A stretch of DNA of 6,298 nucleotides. Origin: Candidatus Solincola tengchongensis (lineage in GTDB: Bacteria; Actinomycetota; Geothermincolia; Geothermincolales; RBG-13-55-18). Positions 1 to 5,082 of this stretch are shown here, one piece after another. Made by a program: the position numbers and the translations under genes. The stretch covers positions 1 to 6,298 of the forward strand of contig JACVJH010000229.1 of the NCBI GenBank assembly GCA_015711895.1, read 5' to 3'. Positions within the stretch are counted from its first letter, which is position 1; the number at the start of each line of letters is the position of its first letter. The notes under the pieces are model-generated. The model was given only the letters and a program-made list of their open reading frames with translations. It had not been told where the DNA came from and made no database searches.

Positions 1-1
1 C

Positions 2-235
2 TGCCTTGACTACCATGTGGACCCGGAAAGCCTTTCCAGGATAGAGGTGCCCGTGCTCGTCCTGGTGGGGAGCGTGGACCGGCTCACGGCGCGGAGGTCC
101 AGCGAGCGCACCTCGGCGATGATCCCCGGAGCCAGGCTCAAGGTCTACGAGGAGCGCGGCCACGACACCATGCTGGAGTGCCCGGAGGAGGTCAACCGGG
201 ACCTCGGGTCCTTCCTGGAGGAATGTTTCCGCTGA
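2..235 (+). CDS. Alpha/beta hydrolase, C-terminal end (5' partial)
   Basis: This is the final part of an alpha/beta-hydrolase-fold enzyme; the reading frame is open to the left edge, so the N-terminus and nucleophile elbow lie outside the window. Seventy-seven codons are visible. Residues 14-29 (IEVPVLVLVGSVDRLT) form the strand that leads to the acidic member of the catalytic triad, probably Asp26. The segment ERGHDTMLECPEEV places the catalytic His at about residue 54, followed by the usual closing helix (VNRDLGSFL). This spacing of acid and histidine near the C-terminus is typical of the superfamily. The GTG at 17 could be read as a start but would leave only a fragment of the fold, so I treat it as internal. 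The stop is 17 bases before the amidohydrolase start, suggesting an operon. The substrate cannot be told: esterase, C-C hydrolase and lipase-like roles all remain possible. Confidence 0.8.
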   Translation, partial: CLDYHVDPESLSRIEVPVLVLVGSVDRLTARRSSERTSAMIPGARLKVYEERGHDTMLECPEEVNRDLGSFLEECFR

Positions 236-240
236 AACAC

Positions 241-247
241 GAGGGGG
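241..247 (+). promoter_or_regulatory. Ribosome binding site deciding the amidohydrolase start
   Basis: GAGGGGG lies five bases before the ATG at 253. The frame stays open back to 178, but the longer version would overlap the end of the upstream hydrolase gene and add 25 residues ahead of the metal-binding HIH motif, which normally sits within the first ten residues. The site therefore favours 253 as the true start. Confidence 0.6.
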
Positions 248-252
248 TCTTC

Positions 253-1134
253 ATGATCGTCGACTGCCACATCCATTACGAGCCCAGGATGTTCCCCGCG
301 GAGAGGATGCTCGCCGCCATGGACCGCCACGGGATAGACAGGGCTTGCCTCGTCCCCACCATGGTGGAACCCTTCTCCCTGCGCGGCAGGATCAAGGGAT
401 ATTCCAATTCCTTCCTGCGGGCCTGCCTGGTGCACGCCAACCCCCTCGGGAGGTTCCTCTACGACGCCCTGCTCATCGACAGCCGGGGGTACTTCCACAT
501 CCTGCACGAGAAGTACCGGGTCATCGAGCGCCCGGACAACGCCACGGTGGCGGAGCTCGTGGAGCGCCACCCGGAGAGGTTCCTGGGATGGATATTCGTC
601 AACCCGGCCGTCGATCCCGACCCGGTAAAGGAGATAGAGAGGTGGGCCGGTCGGCCGGGGATGGTGGGGGTGAAGGCGCATCCCTTCTGGCACCGCTACC
701 CGGTGGAGAGGCTTTTGCCCGTGGCCTCCTGGTGCCGGGAGAACGGCCGTCCCCTCCTCGTGCACCTGGGGTCGCGGCGCGGAAGCGGCGATTACCGCCT
801 GCTGCCGGAGAGATTCCCCGGGCTCAAGATCATCTACGCCCACGCCGGCATCCCCTACTACCGGGAGCTCTGGGGCTACATACGGGACAGGGAGGGGCTC
901 TACGTGGACCTCTCCAGTCCTTACCTGAACCCGGGGCTGGTGCGGAGAGCCGTGCAATTCCTCGGCCCCGGAAAATGCCTCTACGGGACGGACGGCCCTT
1001 ACGGCGAGCAGGCTCCCGGGGAGGACTACGACTACGGGTGGATAAAGGGCTGGGTGGAAGCCCTTCCCTTATCCGAGGCGGAACGGGAGCTGGTCTTCGC
1101 GGGGAACTTCCTCTCCCTGGTGGGGAAGGTCTAA
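253..1134 (+). CDS. Amidohydrolase 2 family metal-dependent hydrolase/decarboxylase (ACMSD-like)
   Basis: This 293-residue protein is a complete TIM-barrel enzyme of the amidohydrolase_2 family (PF04909), whose members hydrolyse or non-oxidatively decarboxylate small organic acids using a divalent metal. The barrel motifs appear in order: MIVDCHIHY at the N-terminus (metal ligands His6 and His8), GVKAHPFWH (Lys141, His143), LLVHLG (His171), IIYAHAG (His197) and LYGTDGPYG (Asp247). The closing AGNFLSL at about 284-290 matches the family's C-terminal pattern. By analogy with ACMSD, H6, H8, H171 and D247 would hold the metal and H197 would be catalytic; that mapping is my inference from motif order. 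There is no signal peptide or membrane segment, so it should be cytoplasmic. It follows the alpha/beta hydrolase by 17 bases and is probably co-transcribed with it. A hydrolase next to an amidohydrolase_2 protein is common in degradation of ring-derived acids, but the substrate is not identifiable. Length is normal for the family. Confidence 0.88.
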   Translation: MIVDCHIHYEPRMFPAERMLAAMDRHGIDRACLVPTMVEPFSLRGRIKGYSNSFLRACLVHANPLGRFLYDALLIDSRGYFHILHEKYRVIERPDNATVAELVERHPERFLGWIFVNPAVDPDPVKEIERWAGRPGMVGVKAHPFWHRYPVERLLPVASWCRENGRPLLVHLGSRRGSGDYRLLPERFPGLKIIYAHAGIPYYRELWGYIRDREGLYVDLSSPYLNPGLVRRAVQFLGPGKCLYGTDGPYGEQAPGEDYDYGWIKGWVEALPLSEAERELVFAGNFLSLVGKV

Positions 1135-1391
1135 ACATCCCGCGGATACCATTCCCTACCTCCCGCGCCTGGGCGAGGAGTTCCTCTCTCTCGCGGGGAA
1201 ACAATGGGGGCGGAAAGACGCCGGGGTGCGGAAGGGTGAGACGAACCCCCGCGAAGATACCGGCGAGCGTCCTCTGGAGTCGGGGAAGGAAGCCGGGGGC
1301 CGGAAGGGAAGGGCGAAACCGCGCTACGGAGAAATGAATAGGTGGAAAAAGGCGGTAGCTCAAAGGCCTAGTGGACAATCGGGAGGGAGCC
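1135..1391. other. Intergenic gap with GC-rich potential stem-loops
   Basis: I see no convincing gene in this 257-base gap. Two inverted repeats stand out: CCCGCG (1162-1167) with CGCGGG (1192-1197), enclosing a smaller GAGG/CCTC pair, and CGGGG (1222-1226) with CCCCG (1247-1251). Neither is followed by a T tract, so a classical intrinsic terminator is not evident. The stretch could be the 3' end of the amidohydrolase transcript plus the leader of the membrane-protein gene. I compared it by eye with cobalamin riboswitch and group II intron patterns and found no match. Overlapping open frames on both strands look like chance in GC-rich DNA. Confidence 0.4.
1381..1387 (+). promoter_or_regulatory. 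Ribosome binding site of the six-helix membrane protein
   Basis: GGGAGGG ends four bases before the ATG at 1392. This supports that ATG over the in-frame GTG at 1371, which would add seven residues and lies upstream of the site. Confidence 0.6.
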
Positions 1392-2054
1392 ATGTATCCG
1401 GAACTCACCGATGCTTCGCGGAGGGCGCTGGAGGGTCTGCGGGATCTGCACACCCTGAAATGGTACGCCGTTCCCCTCTTGGCGCTGGTGGCCTATGTCT
1501 ATGCCCGTCAGGTCCTGCGCTCGCGGGAGACGGGGAACTGGGACCCCCTCCTGGCGGCCCTGGTGGTCTTCGGCTGTGACTTCTTCAACGAGACCTGGAA
1601 CGGGTGGGTGTTCCACTTCACCAAGCGCTCCGCGGTGTGGACCACGCCCGGGGACACCGCCTTCCGGGTGACCATAGGCTGGAACCTGGAGATCATCTTC
1701 ACCTTCCTCCTCCTGGGGCTGGTGTACTACCACTCCCTTCTCCCAGACCGGGAGAGGAAGATACTGGGAATTCCCAACCGCTGGTTCTTCGCCCTCTTCT
1801 TCGCCGCCTTCTGCGTCTTCATAGAGGTGCTCCTCAACCTGGGGGACCTGCTGGTATGGGAGTATCCCTGGTGGAACCGCAGCTTCGCCGGCATCTGGCT
1901 CATCTTCCTCCTGGGCTACTTCTACTGGTTCGCGGCCGTCAACCTCATGCTGGACATGAAGTCGCTGCGGAACAAGCTGCTCTTCATGGGCGGGATCTAC
2001 GCCGTCCCCGTGGTAATGAACCTCATAGCCCTGGGGGCCGGGTTCCGTTATTAG
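1392..2054 (+). CDS. Six-helix integral membrane protein of unknown family
   Basis: I do not recognise this 220-residue protein. It is strongly hydrophobic and aromatic, with about six predicted membrane helices at roughly residues 24-40, 52-66, 94-114, 130-150, 164-186 and 196-216. There is no cleavable signal peptide; the first 20 residues are a charged, probably amphipathic, segment. The helices hold an unusual number of polar residues: FFNETWNGW at 64-72, GWNLE at 96-100, IEVLLNLGD at 144-152 and NLMLD at 184-188. Trp-rich, Pro-rich loops (WEYPWWNRS at 156-164) join the helices. Buried Asn, Glu and Asp in a small membrane protein suggest a binding or catalytic site, or an ion pathway, rather than a mere anchor; that is inference. 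The gene stands 257 bases after the amidohydrolase and converges on the MprF-like gene, so context says little about its role. The start is chosen by the ribosome binding site. That it is a real membrane protein is secure; its function is not. Confidence 0.8.
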   Translation: MYPELTDASRRALEGLRDLHTLKWYAVPLLALVAYVYARQVLRSRETGNWDPLLAALVVFGCDFFNETWNGWVFHFTKRSAVWTTPGDTAFRVTIGWNLEIIFTFLLLGLVYYHSLLPDRERKILGIPNRWFFALFFAAFCVFIEVLLNLGDLLVWEYPWWNRSFAGIWLIFLLGYFYWFAAVNLMLDMKSLRNKLLFMGGIYAVPVVMNLIALGAGFRY

Positions 2055-2067
2055 GCATGAACACGCT

Positions 2068-2119
2068 CCCCTCTCCCCGTGATCGAGTCCCACCGAGGCT
2101 CATGGACATGGGAGAGGGG
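2068..2119. repeat. REP-like inverted repeat between convergent genes
   Basis: CCCCTCTCCC (2068-2077) is perfectly complementary to GGGAGAGGGG (2110-2119), giving a ten-pair stem around a 32-base loop. It starts 13 bases after the membrane-protein stop and lies between converging genes, so it could end transcription from either side, although no T tract follows. The CCCTCTCCC / GGGAGAGGG pattern is typical of short extragenic palindromic repeats scattered in GC-rich bacterial genomes. A second, imperfect partner, TGGGAGAGG, recurs at 2186-2194 after ACCCTCACC (2171-2179). The whole junction 2055-2211 may therefore be a decayed pair of such repeats. Confidence 0.55.
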
Positions 2120-2211
2120 GTCTCCATAGCGAGAGAGGCGGGGATACACCCGAGGGAGACGGGAACGTCAACCCTCACCGGCTAGTGGGAGAGGCTCGGG
2201 AAGGACCTCGC

Positions 2212-3945
2212 TCATCGCATCCGGCCTTCGACGAATCGTCGCATAGGCTTTCTCGCCCGTCTGGCTAGTCGATGGAAGGACTCGGCGCGTATGGCGGCCA
2301 GCCCCACACGAGGCAGATCGAGGTAGCTCTCGAATAAGAGGTAGCGCGGCTGCCAGCGGGGCTGGAACTTGCGGTCGTACTCGTAAAGGGACATCACCGG
2401 GAGGACGAGGTCCGCCAGGCGGCACAACCCCCGCACCACGGAGCTGCCACCTCCCTCGCGGTCCTTACGGTAATGGGTGGAGAAAGCGGCGAAGTGCAGG
2501 GAGAGAAGGCGGTAGCCCCGCTCCTTGAGAAAGAGGGCCGTTTTAGCGAAGATGAAATCGTTGAGGCCGTTGGGGGCGTTGCGGTCGATGCGGGTGATGT
2601 CCAGCGAGTATCCCAAACGTGGATATATGGGGACCAGGTAAGCGAAGCCTATGGGCCTCTCGTCCCGGTCGTAAGCCACGGCCAGAAGGCAATCGGGATC
2701 CTCGGAATGCAGCAGCCTTCCCAAGCCCATGGAGAACCCGGTCTCGGGGTTGTTTCCCCGCCAGGATCTGGATATGTCCTGCAGCTCGTGCCTCAAGTGG
2801 GAGGGGATACCGGCGTTGAACATGAACTCCATACGGGTTCCCATCCTCTCCCACTTGCGGACCGCGTGGCGCAGCGACTTGTGCTTCCTGCCCTCTAAGG
2901 TAAAATCTCCCAATTCAACCACGGCCTCCTCGCCGTAACACAGACTTCTCAGCCCCATGCCCTCGTACACCTCCAGGTGTCCGGGGCCGGCCCCCAGGCA
3001 GGCCAGGCGCCATCCCCTGGAGAAGCAGAAGTTCCGGAAACGGACCATTGTCTCCGCGGCGCTTCCCGGCTGACCCACCGGATCCCCCGTCACCAGGACC
3101 GTCCCACCCCAGCAGCGGTAGGCCAGAAAAGACCTCCCGTCAAGGAAGAAGAGATTCTTGTCCTTCCGCAGGTTGAAATAGGCGATGCCGTCCGACCCGT
3201 ATCGTTCCACCAGCCGGCGCGCTCTCCTCCACTCTTCCTCCGAAGGAGGCGACGGTTCCCCGTGGGGCCGAAAGAGGAGCGCCGCGCACCACAGGAACCC
3301 GATATAGAAGAGAGTGGTGGATAGACGTCCCAGAAGGGCCGCCCCGCCGCGCGCGCCGGTCTGAAAGCCGGCCGAAACCGTTCCGGCGAGGTAGCGGAAG
3401 AAGGCGGAAACGTTCCCCTGCAGGTTCGGATCCCGCCGCAGTATCCAGAAACCGGCCCCCGCCAGGATCAGGAAGGCGGCCAGGAAGAGGAGGGCCAATG
3501 TTCTCAACCGGCGGGAGGCTCTCGAATCGGGTTCGACGATGAATTCCCCGCGGAAGGCCCAGAGTGGGGGGAGGAAGGCCAGGGTTAGAAAGGGTACCAT
3601 CACCTGACGGTGAAAAGCGAAGGAGAAGGCGGCTTTCAACAGCAGCCATCCCATCAAGACATAACGGGCGGCCTTCTTCTTCAGCCATATCTGATAGGCC
3701 AGGAAAAGGAACCAGAGCCCCGACAGAAGCAGGAAAGGCCGTGAGGGAGCGCCTAAAGGAATGGCAAATATTCCCAGTCTTCCAACCAGGCCCCGAAGGT
3801 TGTCGCTCAGGAACGCGGCCACGTTCAGGGTTCCAGCGCAGGTCAGAAGCGCCGAGAGGACGGCGACCATGGGCCCGCGCACCCACAGCGCCTGGATCTC
3901 CTCACCGGTCTCCTCAAGATAAGCCAGCTCTCTCCCTCTGACCAT
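2212..3945 (-). CDS. MprF-like phosphatidylglycerol lysyltransferase-type membrane protein (DUF2156)
   Basis: This 577-residue protein has an N-terminal membrane region and a C-terminal cytoplasmic DUF2156 / LPG-synthase domain. Such enzymes move an amino acid from aminoacyl-tRNA to a membrane lipid such as phosphatidylglycerol, reducing surface negative charge. Predicted helices lie at about 24-45, 70-88, 94-111, 115-132, 149-169 and 208-226. The catalytic domain runs from about 235 to 545 and shows the family signatures in order: VLVTGDPVG (283-291), a basic segment GRKHKSLRHAVRKW (352-365), ETGFSMG (401-407), PIGFAYLVP (431-439), YSLDITRIDRNAPNGLNDF (446-464) and KFQPRWQPRYL (526-536). It is shorter than Firmicute MprF (about 840 residues), because the large flippase-type membrane region is reduced to six helices. 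The ATG at 3945 is the first start after an in-frame stop at 3994-3996; only a weak GCGGGG precedes it. It appears monocistronic, with a 654-base gap upstream. The exact amino acid and lipid cannot be read from the sequence, and other DUF2156 acyl or aminoacyl transferases are possible. Confidence 0.85.
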   Translation of the reverse strand: MVRGRELAYLEETGEEIQALWVRGPMVAVLSALLTCAGTLNVAAFLSDNLRGLVGRLGIFAIPLGAPSRPFLLLSGLWFLFLAYQIWLKKKAARYVLMGWLLLKAAFSFAFHRQVMVPFLTLAFLPPLWAFRGEFIVEPDSRASRRLRTLALLFLAAFLILAGAGFWILRRDPNLQGNVSAFFRYLAGTVSAGFQTGARGGAALLGRLSTTLFYIGFLWCAALLFRPHGEPSPPSEEEWRRARRLVERYGSDGIAYFNLRKDKNLFFLDGRSFLAYRCWGGTVLVTGDPVGQPGSAAETMVRFRNFCFSRGWRLACLGAGPGHLEVYEGMGLRSLCYGEEAVVELGDFTLEGRKHKSLRHAVRKWERMGTRMEFMFNAGIPSHLRHELQDISRSWRGNNPETGFSMGLGRLLHSEDPDCLLAVAYDRDERPIGFAYLVPIYPRLGYSLDITRIDRNAPNGLNDFIFAKTALFLKERGYRLLSLHFAAFSTHYRKDREGGGSSVVRGLCRLADLVLPVMSLYEYDRKFQPRWQPRYLLFESYLDLPRVGLAAIRAESFHRLARRARKPMRRFVEGRMR

Positions 3946-4210
3946 GCCCTGCCCCGCTTCCCCGCCGTCGCGACTCGCTCCCGGAAGAGGCGCCTAGACC
4001 CTCTCGTCGAGGCGAGATCCACATGCCTCGTCAAATATCTACCGCTTAATCCATCCCACTTCCTCTATTCAATACGACCCGATTCATGATATCACTCCGC
4101 CAACCATGAGATCAGGGGGTGCTCGACCTTTTTCAACCCGAAAAGCGCCTGTTGAAACGGTAGAGCATCTCTCGGAACCGAGGGCACATGGGCCACCCCT
4201 TTCTGGACCC

Positions 4211-4243
4211 GCCTGGTCCGCCCTCTCTGCCTGTGCGGACAGG
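4211..4243. repeat. Stem-loop containing first copy of a 13-base direct repeat
   Basis: GTCCGC (4216-4221) pairs with GCGGAC (4235-4240), and flanking CCT/AGG extends the stem to nine pairs with one bulged G. The left arm lies within GGTCCGCCCTCTC (4215-4227), which recurs exactly at 4532-4544. Confidence 0.4.
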
Positions 4244-4524
4244 TTGACTCACGCCTTTCCGGCCGTCGGGACATCCCTGATGAGCAAAGCATGTCCAGGA
4301 CTCGGCGCTCAAAAAAACCCACACCCTAGGAAACCCGCCTCGGGATCACCATGACCCCGAACCCTCGAAAGAAGCGCAGCCAGCGGCAGCGAGCATCGTC
4401 TGAGGCCAAAATCCGGGCCGGTCAGGGACATGCTTTTATTTCGATGAACCCGTGCGGCGAGGCGGAGCGAAATACCTCAAAACCGTTGAAACATCGTGAC
4501 CAAGGACAACCCGGAGAAGATGCT

Positions 4525-4544
4525 GCGGACCGGTCCGCCCTCTC
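4525..4544. repeat. 14-base perfect palindrome with second copy of the 13-base repeat
   Basis: GCGGACCGGTCCGC (4525-4538) is its own reverse complement. It runs into GGTCCGCCCTCTC (4532-4544), the same 13 bases as at 4215-4227. It could be a protein-binding site or a residue of a repeat family; it lies 55 bases past the end of the ferredoxin-like gene. Confidence 0.4.
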
Positions 4545-4580
4545 AGGGCTCGCCCGGAGCGCGGATCGGCGGCGGTGGAT

Positions 4581-4597
4581 GGGGCGCCTCATGCCCC
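4581..4597 (-). terminator. Possible hairpin after the oxidoreductase operon
   Basis: Immediately downstream of the leftward iron-sulfur gene stop, GGGGC (4593-4597 read leftward) pairs with GCCCC (4581-4585) around a seven-base loop. It lies where a terminator would be expected, but no T run follows, so an intrinsic terminator is only a possibility. A T-rich run exists much further on, at 4317-4311, after weak CCCG/CGGG pairing. Confidence 0.25.
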
Positions 4598-4599
4598 GC

Positions 4600-5079
4600 C
4601 TACTCCAGTTCCTCGATGATGCGCAGGAAGGCCTTCTTCCCGGCCTCAAGCCCCACCTGGTCCAGGGTGGTGTACTCCAGGGCCTGGAAGGGACAGAGTT
4701 CCACGCACTTGGGCTGGTCCAGGTCGGCGCAGAAGTCGCAGGCGAAGACGCATTTGCGGTCCCAGTCCAGCTTGAGTGCGCCGAAGTTGCAGGCCTCGAT
4801 GCACCAACCGCACCCGTTGCATTTGTCCTTCTCGATACGGATCGACCCGTCGGGCTGCTCCAGGATGGCCTCCCGCGGGCAGGCCTTGACGCACAGGGGC
4901 GTCTCGCACTTGCGGCAGGCGATGGCGATGTCGAAGGTGGGCTCGATGCGGATGTGGCGGATGCGCGCCTTGTTCCAGTTGATGGTCCTCTCCTTGAAGA
5001 CCGAGCACACGTACTCGCAGATCTCGCAGCCGGTGCACTTGTCCGTGTCGCAGACGATGATCCTCTTGGCCTCTTCCAC
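4600..5079 (-). CDS. Four-cluster [4Fe-4S] ferredoxin-like electron-transfer subunit of AOR (AorA-like)
   Basis: This 159-residue cytoplasmic protein is a polyferredoxin of the DmsB/HycB type and probably passes electrons to or from the neighbouring AOR subunit. Four complete cysteine motifs are present: C15-x2-C18-x2-C21-x3-C25, C55-x2-C58-x4-C63-x3-C67, C87-x2-C90-x2-C93-x3-C97, and C114-x2-C117-x7-C125-x3-C129. Together they supply ligands for four [4Fe-4S] clusters. Two further cysteines (C10, C110) lie just before motifs one and four. There is no Tat signal and no membrane anchor. Length and cluster count resemble the small AorA subunit of bacterial AOR complexes such as that of Aromatoleum; this is family knowledge, not something tested here. 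It starts with GTG three bases after the AOR stop, so translation is probably coupled; the G-rich run at the end of the AOR gene can serve as its ribosome binding site. No flavin-binding AorC-type gene follows in the window. Other DmsB-like roles are possible, but the context makes AOR the obvious partner. Confidence 0.87.
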   Translation of the reverse strand: MEEAKRIIVCDTDKCTGCEICEYVCSVFKERTINWNKARIRHIRIEPTFDIAIACRKCETPLCVKACPREAILEQPDGSIRIEKDKCNGCGWCIEACNFGALKLDWDRKCVFACDFCADLDQPKCVELCPFQALEYTTLDQVGLEAGKKAFLRIIEELE

Positions 5080-5082
5080 GGC

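Larger units (their letters stand above)
3946..4599. other. 654-base stretch without a convincing gene, carrying palindromes
   Basis: Only short, mutually overlapping open frames occur here and none looks like a recognised protein. About 4031-4098 is noticeably richer in A and T than the flanking genes and is the likeliest site of the leftward promoter for the MprF-like gene, though I see no convincing -35/-10 pair. Visible structure includes a hairpin CGAGGC (4008-4013) / GCCTCG (4025-4030), an 8-base palindrome TGATATCA (4087-4094), a hairpin GGACAT (4269-4274) / ATGTCC (4291-4296), a seven-A run at 4311-4317, and the repeated palindromic elements listed separately. A short leftward peptide at 4136-4177 resembles a transposase tail (see findings). 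The region could be a decayed mobile element or gene. Confidence 0.45.

Noticed and set aside
145..957. Long minus-strand open frame (270 codons) opposite the amidohydrolase
   Set aside because: It overlaps a well-supported gene and is rich in Pro, Gly, His and Arg without any domain pattern, as expected of an antisense shadow in GC-rich DNA.
1200..1391. Possible cobalamin riboswitch, group II intron or tRNA-like segment (GGTAGCTCAA near 1354)
   Set aside because: The conserved cores of these RNAs are missing, and no cloverleaf or intron domain V could be drawn. The resemblance is limited to short G-rich strings.
1368..2093. Minus-strand open frame opposite the six-helix membrane protein
   Set aside because: It is Glu-, Pro- and Gln-rich, the mirror of hydrophobic codons on the other strand. 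The plus-strand frame has a clear ribosome binding site and membrane helices.
4018..4100. TTGACG and TTGAAT strings on the minus strand as -35 boxes for the MprF-like gene
   Set aside because: No acceptable -10 hexamer lies 16-18 bases downstream of either, so I only note the AT-richer patch and do not annotate a promoter.
4148..4495. GTTGAAAC occurs twice, a string common in CRISPR repeats
   Set aside because: Only two copies about 340 bases apart, with no regular repeat-spacer structure and no cas genes. This is chance or part of unrelated repeats.
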